Translations under genes and position numbers: made by a program | The notes under the pieces: generated by a model | Told to the model about the DNA's origin: nothing | Seen by the model: the letters and a program-made list of their open reading frames with translations, nothing else | The model's database searches: none | In this document: positions 1-8,569 of the stretch, in pieces | Position numbering within the stretch: the stretch's first letter is position 1 | How the letters are laid out: each line of letters opens with the position of its first letter | NCBI GenBank assembly: GCA_017442865.1 | Contig: JAFRXK010000017.1 | Span: 30,314 to 94,313, forward strand | DNA length: 64,000 bases | Direction of reading: 5' to 3' | Source: Lachnospiraceae bacterium | GTDB lineage: Bacteria; Bacillota; Clostridia; Lachnospirales; Lachnospiraceae

Positions 1-906
1 CAGCCGATAGGAATATATCTGGATACTGACGGAATCATGATTATAGGGTCAGGTGAAATAATTCTTTCTGACGGTTCAAAGGCTGAGCCTGCATATGGAA
101 TAGTAAATGCGGGCGATTATATATTAGCAGTAAATGGCGACAGTATAAGCTCAAAAGAGGAATTAACACAGTATATTGCGCAATCAGAAGGACGAGAGGT
201 TGTTTTAACGTTGAGAAGAAAAGAATCTATTATTAATGTTAAAGTAAAACCATTGAGGTGTAATGACGGATGTTATCGAACAGGAATCTGGGTTCGTGAC
301 AACACACAAGGCATTGGAACACTAACATTTGTTTTAGAGGATAGCAGGTTTGCGGCATTAGGACACGGAATCAGTGACGTTGATACATCACAGCTTATAG
401 AGGTTGATAAGGGAGCGCTTTATGATGCATGTATATTTGAAATTATTAAAGGAGAAAATGGTAAGCCGGGCTCTCTCGTAGGAAGTATTGACTATAGCGA
501 AAAGACATTTGAAGGCTATATTCTTGCAAATACAAACGAAGGCGTTTTTGGTAGTATAAAAGATGTTTCGGCATTTATAAAGGATAAAAAAACATTGCCT
601 GTAGGATACAGTCAAAACGTAAACAAGGGAAAAGCATATATTGTATGTTGTATAGATGGATACATGAAAAAATTCGAGATAGATATAGAAAAAATAGATT
701 TTAATTCAAAATCAAATAAAAATATGGTTATACGAGTTGTCGATAATGAGCTGTTAAATACAACCGGAGGAATTATCCAGGGAATGAGCGGCTCACCTAT
801 AATACAAGATGGAAAAATGATAGGTGCGGTAACCCATGTTATGGTAAATGATCCTTCCAGAGGATATGGTATATTTATAGAAAAAATGCTGGAATCGTGC
901 GAGTAA
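1..906 (+). CDS. spoIVB: SpoIVB serine peptidase, 5' end missing
   Basis: The reading frame is open from the first base, so the N-terminus lies outside the window. SpoIVB (peptidase family S55) is secreted by the forespore into the intermembrane space, where it triggers SpoIVFB cleavage of pro-sigma K. A PDZ-like segment lies at about bases 95-240. The family's catalytic His is seen in LGHGISD (codon 364-366) and the catalytic Ser in GMSGSPI (codon 787-789). It ends two bases before a convergent small regulator. In most Bacilli and Clostridia the next gene is spo0A; here spo0A lies 11 kb away on the other strand. Identification is firm from the motif pair and spacing. Confidence 0.95.
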   Translation, partial: QPIGIYLDTDGIMIIGSGEIILSDGSKAEPAYGIVNAGDYILAVNGDSISSKEELTQYIAQSEGREVVLTLRRKESIINVKVKPLRCNDGCYRTGIWVRDNTQGIGTLTFVLEDSRFAALGHGISDVDTSQLIEVDKGALYDACIFEIIKGENGKPGSLVGSIDYSEKTFEGYILANTNEGVFGSIKDVSAFIKDKKTLPVGYSQNVNKGKAYIVCCIDGYMKKFEIDIEKIDFNSKSNKNMVIRVVDNELLNTTGGIIQGMSGSPIIQDGKMIGAVTHVMVNDPSRGYGIFIEKMLESCE

Positions 907-908
907 AA

Positions 909-1142
909 TCATCTGTTAAAGTTTAGTAGATTCATTGCAGGTACTTCAAGGAAGTCTGCAATATTAAGTAAAGTATCTAGTGAAATTGATGTGTGTATGT
1001 TTGGTGCTTCAATATTGCTTAAATGCGTTCGGCTTATATTAACAGCTTCTGCCAGCTGAAGCTGGGTTATGCCCTTAAGCTTCCTGTAATATGCAATGTT
1101 TAAACCAATAATTTTGTATTCTTGTGTTCTTTTTAAGTTCAT
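909..1142 (-). CDS. Small XRE-family HTH regulator
   Basis: A 77-residue protein that is almost entirely one Cro/C1-type helix-turn-helix: the recognition-helix part reads TQLQLAEAVNISRTHLSNIE, followed by a LNIADFLEVP helix typical of XRE proteins. I chose the ATG at 1142 because GGGGTG lies 7-8 bases upstream of it; a GTG at 1151 is the alternative but overlaps that ribosome site. It is divergent from the sortase module, and a perfect 20-bp inverted repeat lies between them, so it may regulate that module and itself (inference). No partner or ligand domain is present. Confidence 0.85.
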   Translation of the reverse strand: MNLKRTQEYKIIGLNIAYYRKLKGITQLQLAEAVNISRTHLSNIEAPNIHTSISLDTLLNIADFLEVPAMNLLNFNR

Positions 1143-1195
1143 TGTCTTCACCCCATCTTTATTTTATAAAGATTATTGACACTAATAAACAATAT

Positions 1196-1240
1196 AAAAC
1201 TTTGCTTTTGCAATATTGGGTATTGCAAAAGCAAAGTTTT
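1196..1240. repeat. Perfect 20-bp inverted repeat between divergent genes
   Basis: Arms 1196-1215 and 1221-1240 are exact reverse complements with the 5-base loop TTGGG. The right arm contains the -35 element (TTGCAA, 1223-1228) of the promoter for the downstream secreted-protein gene. It could be an operator for the neighbouring XRE protein or an RNA hairpin; a short T run (1237-1241) follows the right arm. Confidence 0.8.
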
Positions 1241-1251
1241 TGTGCTATTAT
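1223..1251 (+). promoter_or_regulatory. Promoter of sortase module
   Basis: TTGCAA at 1223-1228, a 17-base spacer, and TATTAT at 1246-1251 preceded by TGC, which makes an extended -10. The start codon of the first gene follows 35 bases later. The -35 lies inside the 20-bp inverted repeat. Confidence 0.6.
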
Positions 1252-1286
1252 TTAAAATAATTAAAAATTCTAATGGAGGAATGACC

Positions 1287-1898
1287 ATGAAAAAAAGATT
1301 TTTAGCATTATTATTAACAGTTGTAACTGTTTTAGCATTTTCAATTAATGCTTTTGCAGCTACAGGAGTTAGTGCCGGAGAGCAGTCTTTACTGGATTTC
1401 GGTAAATCTAAGGCTGAAAAATATGATGTTGCCGATACTAAGTTGTTCAAAGCTTATTATGATGAGGTTTCAAGATATTTAGCAGCTAATAAAACTGATT
1501 TAAGTGATGATGCTGTAAAGAAGCTTCTTGACCTTGCAAATGTTGAGGCTGGTAAGATTGAAAAGGTTCTTGCTGAATACAACACAACATCTCTTACAGT
1601 GCTTCACAAGCAGCACCCACAGGTATGGGAAGACTTATGGAATGAAGTAAGAAACGATATCACACCGGAAGTTTTACAGTTTGGTGTTATTGTATCTGCT
1701 GATGTTAAAGAACATTTATTTACATTGTCTGATAAGGATGGAAATCCTATTTCAGGTGGCGACGACCCTATTCATTGGACAGGTGAGACATCATCAAGAG
1801 TACCTGTAGCTGCTACAGTTTCTGTATTGGCAGCAGCTGTTGCTGGATGCTTATTTGTTGCATATAAGAAGAAAATAATCGGCTCGAAGGAAGCATAA
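1287..1898 (+). CDS. Secreted, membrane-anchored protein, likely sortase substrate
   Basis: A 203-residue protein of unknown function. It has a classical signal peptide (MKKRFLALLLTVVTVLAFSI, then NAFAA cleavage region), a mainly helical charged middle, and a C-terminal hydrophobic segment (about 173-193) followed by KKK. That is the layout of a cell-wall sorting signal, but no LPXTG is present; just before the hydrophobic stretch the sequence reads DPIHWTGETSS, in which IHWTG could be a divergent sorting motif (inference). ATG 1287 was chosen because GGAGGA lies 6 bases upstream; ATG 1281 abuts that site. The sortase gene follows within about 20 bases, which supports the substrate idea. Confidence 0.8.
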   Translation: MKKRFLALLLTVVTVLAFSINAFAATGVSAGEQSLLDFGKSKAEKYDVADTKLFKAYYDEVSRYLAANKTDLSDDAVKKLLDLANVEAGKIEKVLAEYNTTSLTVLHKQHPQVWEDLWNEVRNDITPEVLQFGVIVSADVKEHLFTLSDKDGNPISGGDDPIHWTGETSSRVPVAATVSVLAAAVAGCLFVAYKKKIIGSKEA

Positions 1899-1915
1899 TT
1901 TACATGAGGGGTAGA

Positions 1916-2659
1916 ATGAGAACCGTCAAAAAAGTAATGGCATATATTTTTATGCCATTACTTTTTCTGGCGTTAGATGTTTCTGTTTCATACATATTAT
2001 TTCAGCCCCTTATAGAAGATGTAAAGGGCTACGCTAATCTGCTTTTACTTGATGATGTACCTGATTTTGCTCAAAATAATGACGAGATTGAAAAGGACAG
2101 GCTGATAGAAGAGTTCAGAGACAGCAGAAACAAGTATGTTGCTGAGGATGATAATAATACTGAAAATAATGTCGAGGATGAAACCATAGAAGCAGAGGAG
2201 AAACAGATATATATTCCACTTTCTCTTATAGAATGGCCAAACTATGGCGATCCGTATGCATGGATAAAATGTGAAAGACTTGGAATAGACTCTGTTTTGT
2301 ATTATGGAGATGGATATGAACTGCTTAGAAAGGGCGTAGGACAGTATATTGGAAGCTATATTCCGGGATACGGACGGCCTTTGATGATTAGCGCCCATAA
2401 CACAAAACAGTTTGAACCGTTACAGTATATTGAAATAGGTGACGTTATTGAAATTACAACCGGGTATGGAGATTTCAAGTATCAGGTGGATGATATCCAG
2501 ATACTGCTTGCTACAGATATAAATGCTTACGATATGCAGAAAGAGGAAGAGCAGCTTATAATGTACACCTGTTATCCGTTCGAAAGGTTATCTACAAGGC
2601 ACAAATACAGATATTTCGTATACTGCAGTAAAATTTCAGGACCGATATTGGAGCAATGA
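1916..2659 (+). CDS. Sortase, class D-like
   Basis: A 247-residue membrane transpeptidase that would join a surface protein to cell wall after cleavage at a sorting motif. There is one N-terminal transmembrane segment (about 8-30), an acidic linker rich in Glu, Asp and Asn, then the sortase barrel. The catalytic His is in MISAHNTKQF, the Cys in MYTCYPF, and an Arg follows in STRHKYR. ATG 1916 has AGGGG just upstream; ATG 1904 is a possible alternative. It sits between a probable substrate and a four-segment membrane protein, one base from the latter, so the three are likely one operon. Class assignment is by general resemblance only. Confidence 0.88.
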   Translation: MRTVKKVMAYIFMPLLFLALDVSVSYILFQPLIEDVKGYANLLLLDDVPDFAQNNDEIEKDRLIEEFRDSRNKYVAEDDNNTENNVEDETIEAEEKQIYIPLSLIEWPNYGDPYAWIKCERLGIDSVLYYGDGYELLRKGVGQYIGSYIPGYGRPLMISAHNTKQFEPLQYIEIGDVIEITTGYGDFKYQVDDIQILLATDINAYDMQKEEEQLIMYTCYPFERLSTRHKYRYFVYCSKISGPILEQ

Positions 2660-2660
2660 T

Positions 2661-3506
2661 ATGAAGAAAGTGAAAAATGAAAAAACAATTAAAATAATAA
2701 GTTTTATCCTTGCAATTGTTGTTTCTGTCGGTTTTACGATTCTTTCGTATGTTTTCTGTATTTATTTGAGCCTTTTTCAGGCTAATTCAATAAAAAACAG
2801 CTTGTATGAAACGGATTATTATACGCATGCTTATGAACAGTTTTGTGAGGATGTAACGGATATTCTTATACCGATAGGAATTTCGTCGGATGAATTGGAT
2901 AATATTGCTCATGAAGCAGATATGAAAACAGAAATCAATAAGTATGTTGAAGATTTTTACAATGGGACAGATACAGATAAAGTCAGAGATGCCGTAAAAG
3001 ATGCTTTAGAGAAATATTATAAAAAAGAAGGTATTGAAGAAGATCGACATACAGCAAGTCTTACAAAAGAACTTCAAAAATATATTTCTGAGTCATATAC
3101 TGAGAACGTCAGAAACAAATGGTTTAAATATTTAAAGAGAGCAAAAAACAGTCTTAGAAATAATATATTGACCACATATCTGCCTATAACTGTTCTGACA
3201 GTTATAAGTATTACAGCTCTTTTCTTAGTTCAGAAATGGAGACATCGTGCTTACAGATACCTTATATACGCGAGTACTGTTGCAGTAATACTGACTGCCG
3301 CCGGTCCAATTGCATTATATAAGAGTCAACTATACAAAAGATTGTCTATACAACCAAAGTATTTCTACGATTTTGCAATGTATCACATTGAAAGTGCTAT
3401 TAAAAATATGTTTGTTGTTTCATTAATGTGGGTATTTGCAATATTCATTTTTGCGATTTTAATAAAGTATAAAAAGAAGAAGCTACATAATCTAAACATT
3501 ATATAA
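2661..3506 (+). CDS. Membrane protein of sortase operon, unknown function
   Basis: I do not recognise the family. The 281-residue protein has one N-terminal hydrophobic segment (about 10-35), a hydrophilic and largely helical extracellular-looking loop of about 135 residues, and three more hydrophobic segments near 175-193, 201-220 and 247-268, ending in a Lys-rich tail. It starts one base after the sortase stop codon and is followed by a terminator, so it is the last gene of the three-gene module. Assisting sortase-substrate assembly is possible but only an inference from context. Confidence 0.75.
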   Translation: MKKVKNEKTIKIISFILAIVVSVGFTILSYVFCIYLSLFQANSIKNSLYETDYYTHAYEQFCEDVTDILIPIGISSDELDNIAHEADMKTEINKYVEDFYNGTDTDKVRDAVKDALEKYYKKEGIEEDRHTASLTKELQKYISESYTENVRNKWFKYLKRAKNSLRNNILTTYLPITVLTVISITALFLVQKWRHRAYRYLIYASTVAVILTAAGPIALYKSQLYKRLSIQPKYFYDFAMYHIESAIKNMFVVSLMWVFAIFIFAILIKYKKKKLHNLNII

Positions 3507-3528
3507 GACAAAAAGTTCACTCATAAAG

Positions 3529-3573
3529 CCTGCATATTACTGATGATTTGTTCAGATATAATATGCAGGTTTT
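3529..3573 (+). terminator. Intrinsic terminator of sortase operon
   Basis: Arms CCTGCATATTA (3529-3539) and TAATATGCAGG (3559-3569) form an 11-bp stem, followed by TTTT. Confidence 0.75.
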
Positions 3574-3586
3574 ATGATTTAAGATA

Positions 3587-3615
3587 TAGACAAAAAATGA
3601 TTTTGCATATATAGT
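3587..3615 (+). promoter_or_regulatory. Promoter of radical SAM gene
   Basis: TAGACA at 3587-3592, 17-base spacer, TATAGT at 3610-3615, 42 bases before the start codon. Confidence 0.45.
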
Positions 3616-3656
3616 ATAAGATGTGTTTAAGATTTTCGCTATGTGAGGTAATAAAA

Positions 3657-4832
3657 ATGAAGAAATTGAATGGTACAGTTATTGTAACCTACAGATGTAA
3701 TGCCAGATGTACAATGTGTAACAGATACAAAGCGCCTTCAAAGCCTGAGGAGGAGATTACACTTGAGACTATAAAGAAGCTTCCTCCTATGTACTTTACG
3801 AACATTACGGGTGGTGAGCCGTTTATACGTACAGATTTAAAGGATATTGTACGTGAATTATATAAGAAGAGTGACAGAATTGTTATTTCTACAAATGGTT
3901 TCTTTACAGACAGAATAGTTGACCTTTGCAAAGAGTTTCCTAACATCGGTATTCGTATATCCATAGAGGGCCTTGAGGAGACAAACAATGCAATCCGCGG
4001 ACTGGATGACGGCTTCAACAGAGGTTATACTACATTGAAGAAGCTTGTAGATATGGGCATGAAGGATGTAGGCTTCGGAATGACTGTACAGGATGCGAAT
4101 GCAAAAGACCTCGTATCTTTGTATAAGCTTTCTGATGAGATGAATATGGAGTTTGCTACAGCATCATTACATAACAGCTTTTATTTTGTAGAGGCTAAGA
4201 ATATTATTAAAGATCGTCTTATGGTAGGACAGCAGTTTGAAGACCTTGTTAATGAACTTCTTAAGTCTAAGAGCCCTAAGAAGTGGTTCAGAGCTTACTT
4301 TAACCATGGTCTTATCAATTATATATTTGGACAGAAGAGACTTCTTCCTTGTGATATGGCATTTGATACCTTCTTTATCGACCCATATGGCGATGTTATG
4401 CCTTGTAACGGTACAAAGGATAAGGAGGTTATGGGCAACCTAAACGAGTGTGATACCTGGGAGGAGCTCTGGGAGAGCGCACAGGCAGAGGATGTGCGTA
4501 AAAAGGTTCGCTGCTGTGACCGTCAGTGCTGGATGATTGGCTCAGTATCACCTGCAATGCATAAGTATATCTGGGTACCTGTTTTATGGGTTATCAAGCA
4601 TAAGTTTTTATTCTTCTGGAAAAAGAAGAAGTACAGCATGTATGAGAATAAGATTGTCAGGGATTACAGGGACGGCAAGGTTACAAAGGAAGAGCTTGAC
4701 AGGTGTTCAACCTGCGATATGAATGCAGTAATCAACGATGGTCTGTCAGATGCATCAAAGGAGCAGTTAAAGAATAAGACCGGAGAAGAGATTGTTGATG
4801 CAGATATCGCTGCACAGATGAATAACAAATAG
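3657..4832 (+). CDS. Radical SAM protein with C-terminal Cys-rich (SPASM-like) region
   Basis: A 391-residue radical SAM enzyme. The iron-sulfur motif is CNARCTMC near residue 15 (CxxxCxxC), followed by the SAM-binding TGGEP. The C-terminal third has more Cys pairs (PCNGT, CCDRQCW, CSTCD), as in SPASM proteins that bind auxiliary clusters and act on peptides or cofactors. Between them is a basic aromatic-hydrophobic stretch (YIWVPVLWVIKHKFLFFW) that could touch the membrane. ATG 3657 follows GAGGTAATAAAA. It stands alone behind its own promoter with no obvious precursor-peptide gene beside it, so the substrate is unknown. Confidence 0.85.
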   Translation: MKKLNGTVIVTYRCNARCTMCNRYKAPSKPEEEITLETIKKLPPMYFTNITGGEPFIRTDLKDIVRELYKKSDRIVISTNGFFTDRIVDLCKEFPNIGIRISIEGLEETNNAIRGLDDGFNRGYTTLKKLVDMGMKDVGFGMTVQDANAKDLVSLYKLSDEMNMEFATASLHNSFYFVEAKNIIKDRLMVGQQFEDLVNELLKSKSPKKWFRAYFNHGLINYIFGQKRLLPCDMAFDTFFIDPYGDVMPCNGTKDKEVMGNLNECDTWEELWESAQAEDVRKKVRCCDRQCWMIGSVSPAMHKYIWVPVLWVIKHKFLFFWKKKKYSMYENKIVRDYRDGKVTKEELDRCSTCDMNAVINDGLSDASKEQLKNKTGEEIVDADIAAQMNNK

Positions 4833-4870
4833 TATTTGATTTGTGGTAATATTATAAGAGGTGATATATT

Positions 4871-5413
4871 TTGAAAGCTGGAATTGGATATGATGTTCAC
4901 AGGCTTGTTGAGGGCAGAAAGCTTATACTGGGCGGCGTTGATATACCTTATGAGAAGGGCCTTTTAGGTCATTCGGATGCTGATGTGCTGCTCCATGCGA
5001 TTATGGACGCACTTTTGGGTGCTGCAGGGCTTGGCGATATAGGCAGACATTTTCCGGACACAGATGACAGATACAAAGGGATATCCAGTCTGGAGCTTTT
5101 AAAGCATGTAGGAGAGCTGCTTGAAGAGAATTTATATGTTATTGGTAATATTGACGCTATAATCATTGCACAGCGTCCTAAGCTTGCCCCATATCGTGAG
5201 CAGATGGCTGAGAACATTGCCAATACTCTTGGTATTTCTGTTAGTCAGGTAAATATAAAGGCTACAACAGAGGAAGGGCTCGGATTTACCGGAAGTGGCG
5301 AAGGAATCTCCTCACAGGCGATAGCATTTTTAGAGACTATCACCAATTATTCATATAATCCGCTGCAGGATGGCAGATGCGCCGGCTGCAATGGCTGTAT
5401 CAGGCAGGATTAA
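4871..5413 (+). CDS. ispF: 2-C-methyl-D-erythritol 2,4-cyclodiphosphate synthase
   Basis: IspF makes the cyclic diphosphate intermediate of the MEP isoprenoid pathway. GIGYDVHR gives the zinc-binding Asp and His, [11 protein letters not shown] the third zinc His, and [10 protein letters not shown] the substrate loop. The start is a TTG at 4871 with AGAGGTGA about 7 bases upstream. At 180 residues it is about 20 longer than usual: the tail contains CAGCNGC, a small Cys cluster not part of the standard trimeric fold. The following gene group (cysS-mrnC-rlmB-yacP) is a known neighbour of ispDF in Firmicutes. Confidence 0.95.
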   Translation: MKAGIGYDVHRLVEGRKLILGGVDIPYEKGLLGHSDADVLLHAIMDALLGAAGLGDIGRHFPDTDDRYKGISSLELLKHVGELLEENLYVIGNIDAIIIAQRPKLAPYREQMAENIANTLGISVSQVNIKATTEEGLGFTGSGEGISSQAIAFLETITNYSYNPLQDGRCAGCNGCIRQD

Positions 5414-5427
5414 AATTGCTATTTGTC

Positions 5428-5456
5428 TTGACAAATATTATATATTTGAATAAACT
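5428..5456 (+). promoter_or_regulatory. Promoter of cysS T-box leader
   Basis: A consensus TTGACA at 5428-5433, 17-base spacer and TAAACT at 5451-5456. It would start the T-box transcript a few bases after 5461. Confidence 0.5.
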
Positions 5457-5477
5457 GTATTATAGAATATATGAAAA

Positions 5478-5706
5478 ATGCAATGAACGGAAAGAGTAGG
5501 GTCTGAAGGATTATCAGAGAGAGACTGCCATTGGCTGAAAGCAGTTTTTAATCGGACATTTCCGAAGTGCGTCCGCAAGCAGGCATGGTGAATTAAAGTA
5601 GCCATGCACGTTACCTGCGTTAAAGGCTTGAGTGAGGTTTATACCTTAATTAGAGTGGAACCACGGACTTTTAGCTTCGTCTCTTTCGGAGATGGAGCTT
5701 TTTTGT
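5478..5706 (+). promoter_or_regulatory. T-box leader, cysteine specifier
   Basis: The leader has the T-box hallmarks in order: the AAAGAGTAGG stem I base motif, GGCTGAAAGCA, a specifier region with TGC (cysteine codon, 5568-5570), and the T-box TGGAACCACGG at 5656-5666, which pairs with the uncharged tRNA acceptor end. A terminator hairpin (AGCTTC...GGAGCT, about 5673-5699) with a run of six T follows directly. The next gene is cysS, which fits the Cys specifier. Low tRNA-Cys charging should therefore release transcription of cysS and the genes behind it. Confidence 0.9.
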
Positions 5707-5825
5707 CGCATAGGAATGTCCTATGCGATAAAAAAGCACTCCGTGCAGAATCGCGCTGCGGCGGAGTGGAGAAATGTCGATAAATCGACCCGCCGCAGGC
5801 GGAGAATCTCGCAAAGCGAGATTCT
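5707..5825. repeat. Cluster of palindromic repeats between T-box and cysS
   Basis: Within 120 bases there are a 10-bp hairpin (TCGCATAGGA / TCCTATGCGA), a CACTCCG...CGGAGTG pair, GTCGATAAATCGAC, and a 9-bp hairpin (GAATCTCGC / GCGAGATTC). It looks like an inserted intergenic palindromic element downstream of the T-box terminator and upstream of the cysS ribosome site. No gene is seen in it. Confidence 0.6.
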
Positions 5826-5901
5826 ATCTTGTGTTTGTTGGCATTAACGTTAATATAAACCAGCAGTTAATTTATTCATGTTGAATTTGGAGGAAGTATG
5901 T

Positions 5902-7311
5902 ATGAAAATTTATAACACGCTATCAAAAAGCAAGCAGGAGTTTGTGCCATTGGAAGAAGGAAAGGTAAAGATGTATGTCTGCGGACCTACAGTCTACAAC
6001 TATATTCACATTGGAAATGCACGTCCAATGATAGTTTTTGATACAGTAAGAAGGTATTTTGAGTATAAAGGCTATGATGTCAACTTTGTATCCAATTTTA
6101 CTGATGTTGACGACAAGATTATAAAGAAGGCGATAGAAGAGGGCGTTGACGCTTCTGTAATTTCACAGAGATATATCGAGGAGTGCAAGAAGGATATGGA
6201 GGGCATGAATGTTAAGCCTGCCACAAAGCATCCTCTGGCAACTGAGGAAATCGGCGGTATGCTTGATATGATTTCAACGCTTATAGACAAAGGCTACGCT
6301 TATGCCGCTGAAGATGGAACGGTATATTTCAGAACAAGAATGTTCAAGGATTACGGAAAGCTTTCACACAAAAACATTGACGATTTGCAGGCCGGACACA
6401 GAGAGATTAAGGTGACAGGTGAAGGCGGCAAGGAGGATGAGCTTGATTTTGTGCTTTGGAAGCCTAAGAAGGACGGTGAGCCTTACTGGGAGTCACCATG
6501 GTGCCAGGGCAGACCGGGCTGGCATATAGAGTGCTCGGTGATGTCAAAGAGGTATCTTGGTGATGAAATAGATATACATGCCGGCGGTGAGGACCTTATA
6601 TTCCCTCATCATGAAAATGAAATTGCGCAGAGTGAGGCTGCTAACGGCAAACCATTTTCAAAGTACTGGATGCACAATGCATTTTTAAATATTGACAACA
6701 AAAAGATGTCAAAATCACTCGGTAATTTCTTTACTGTAAGGGAAATCAGTGAAAAATATGACCTTCAGGTGCTCAGATTCTTTATGTTAAGCGCACATTA
6801 CAGAAGTCCGCTTAATTTCAGCGCAGAGCTTATGGAGGCTTCAAAGAATGGTCTTGAAAGAATACTGAATGCTGTTGAAAAGCTCAGAGATTTCAAGGAT
6901 AAAGTAGTTGATAAGGAGCTTTCTCAGGATGAGAGCGCAAAGCTTTCAGAGATAAAGGAGCTTGTAAAGAAGTTTGAGGACGCAATGGAGGATGACTTCA
7001 ACACTGCAGATGCAATTTCAGCAGTTTTTGAGATGGTGAAAATAACAAATTCAACTGTGGATGAAAATTCAAGCCTTGGATTTATTAATGAAGCACTTGA
7101 TACAATCGTAAAGCTTACCGACGTTCTTGGTATTATTACAGACAAGAAGGAAGAGATCCTTGATTCAGAGATTGAAGCGCTAATTGAGCAGAGACAGCAG
7201 GCAAGAAAGGAAAAGAATTTTGCGCTTGCGGACAAAATCAGGGACGAGCTTTTAGAAAAGGGTATAGTGCTTAAGGATACAAGAGAAGGTGTAAAATGGG
7301 CAAAAGCATAG
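5902..7311 (+). CDS. cysS: Cysteinyl-tRNA synthetase
   Basis: Class I synthetase of 469 residues that charges tRNA-Cys. YVCGPTVY carries a zinc Cys, IHIGNARP is the HIGH motif, GWHIECS and HHENE give further zinc ligands, and KMSKSLGN is the KMSKS loop. ATG 5902 is chosen because GGAGGAAG lies 5 bases before it; an in-frame ATG at 5878 precedes that ribosome site. The last codons overlap the mrnC start by 16 bases. Expression is expected to be under the upstream cysteine T-box. Confidence 0.98.
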   Translation: MKIYNTLSKSKQEFVPLEEGKVKMYVCGPTVYNYIHIGNARPMIVFDTVRRYFEYKGYDVNFVSNFTDVDDKIIKKAIEEGVDASVISQRYIEECKKDMEGMNVKPATKHPLATEEIGGMLDMISTLIDKGYAYAAEDGTVYFRTRMFKDYGKLSHKNIDDLQAGHREIKVTGEGGKEDELDFVLWKPKKDGEPYWESPWCQGRPGWHIECSVMSKRYLGDEIDIHAGGEDLIFPHHENEIAQSEAANGKPFSKYWMHNAFLNIDNKKMSKSLGNFFTVREISEKYDLQVLRFFMLSAHYRSPLNFSAELMEASKNGLERILNAVEKLRDFKDKVVDKELSQDESAKLSEIKELVKKFEDAMEDDFNTADAISAVFEMVKITNSTVDENSSLGFINEALDTIVKLTDVLGIITDKKEEILDSEIEALIEQRQQARKEKNFALADKIRDELLEKGIVLKDTREGVKWAKA

Positions 7312-7748
7312 ACAGTGGTTTTCTGCTTTCTGTTGAAGAAGATTTGGGCTTTGACAGGCTTGATATAAGGTCTTTTTCACCACTTAGCTTTGCATTTATA
7401 GGCGACGCAGTGTTCTCTGCGCTTATAAGGTCTTATGTGCTTTCAAAGGGCAATCGCGCGGCAAATACGCTGCATGCGATGTCCAGCAGGTATGTTAAGG
7501 CTACGGCACAGTCGCTCATGGCACAATATATATTTGACAGCTTGAGCGAGGATGAGGCCGATATATACAAAAGGGGCAAGAACGCCCATATAAACAGCCA
7601 CACCAGAAACGCCTCGCTTTATGAATACAAATGTGCAACCGGACTTGAGGCTTTGTTCGGATATCTTTATCTTTCGGGCAGAAACAGCAGAATCCTTGAG
7701 CTTCTGCATATGTGCATAGAGTGTATAGAGAATAAGGATAACAAATAA
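7296..7748 (+). CDS. mrnC: Mini-ribonuclease III
   Basis: A 150-residue RNase III-like endonuclease without the dsRNA-binding domain; in Bacillus it matures 23S rRNA ends. The catalytic core is visible as FIGDAVF (Asp37) and the [11 protein letters not shown] helix with its acidic residue. It starts inside the end of cysS, so translation is probably coupled, and is followed by rlmB as in most Firmicutes. Confidence 0.93.
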   Translation: MGKSIDSGFLLSVEEDLGFDRLDIRSFSPLSFAFIGDAVFSALIRSYVLSKGNRAANTLHAMSSRYVKATAQSLMAQYIFDSLSEDEADIYKRGKNAHINSHTRNASLYEYKCATGLEALFGYLYLSGRNSRILELLHMCIECIENKDNK

Positions 7749-7765
7749 TTTAATGGAGAAAACAT

Positions 7766-8512
7766 ATGAGATATGAAGAATTGACCATAGAAGGACGTAA
7801 TGCGGTCTTAGAGGCGTTTAGAGCGGGCAAGACGATAGATAAGCTGTTTATACTTGACGGATGTCAGGACGGACCTGTTAAGAGCATTTTAAGGGAAGCC
7901 AAGAAATATGACACAATTATAAACTTCGTGAAAAAGGAAAGACTTGACCAGCTTTCACAGACAGGAAAGCATCAGGGCGTAATTGCATTTGCGGCAGCAT
8001 ACGAATATGCAGAGCTTGAGGATGTGCTTGAACTTGCCAAAGAAAAGGGAGAGGCACCGTTTCTGTTTATCCTGGATGGTATAGAAGACCCGCATAATCT
8101 CGGAGCAATTATTCGAACAGCCAACCTTGCAGGAGCACATGGAGTTATTATTCCTAAAAGACGCGCTTCAGGTTTAACTGCAACCGTTGCGAAGGCATCT
8201 GCGGGCGCAATAAATTATACGCCGGTTGTAAAGGTGGGCAATATTTCAAACACCATAGAAGAGTTGAAGGAAAAGGGCTTATGGTTTGTCTGTGCGGATA
8301 TGGGCGGACAGACTATGTACGAATTAAACCTGACAGGTCCTATAGGACTTGTGGTTGGTAATGAGGGCAGCGGCGTAAGCAGGCTTGTAAAGGAAAAATG
8401 CGATATGACAGCATCTATTCCTATGAAGGGCGACATAGATTCGCTTAATGCATCAGTAGCCTGCGGAGTACTTGCTTATGAAATTGTAAGGCAGAGGATT
8501 AACATGAAATAA
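7766..8512 (+). CDS. rlmB: 23S rRNA (guanosine-2'-O)-methyltransferase, RlmB/TrmH family
   Basis: SpoU-type knotted methyltransferase of 248 residues. The N-terminal substrate-binding domain starts with EGRNAVLEAF; the three SpoU motifs are DPHNLGAIIRTA, VVGNEGSGV and IPMKGDIDSLNASVA. The family 2'-O-methylates 23S rRNA G2251 (E. coli numbering). It lies 17 bases after mrnC with a purine-rich ribosome site. Confidence 0.95.
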   Translation: MRYEELTIEGRNAVLEAFRAGKTIDKLFILDGCQDGPVKSILREAKKYDTIINFVKKERLDQLSQTGKHQGVIAFAAAYEYAELEDVLELAKEKGEAPFLFILDGIEDPHNLGAIIRTANLAGAHGVIIPKRRASGLTATVAKASAGAINYTPVVKVGNISNTIEELKEKGLWFVCADMGGQTMYELNLTGPIGLVVGNEGSGVSRLVKEKCDMTASIPMKGDIDSLNASVACGVLAYEIVRQRINMK

Positions 8513-8569
8513 TGCTATTCTTTAAATGATTTTTGAACAATATTTTTGATGCATGCGGGGTAGTACATT

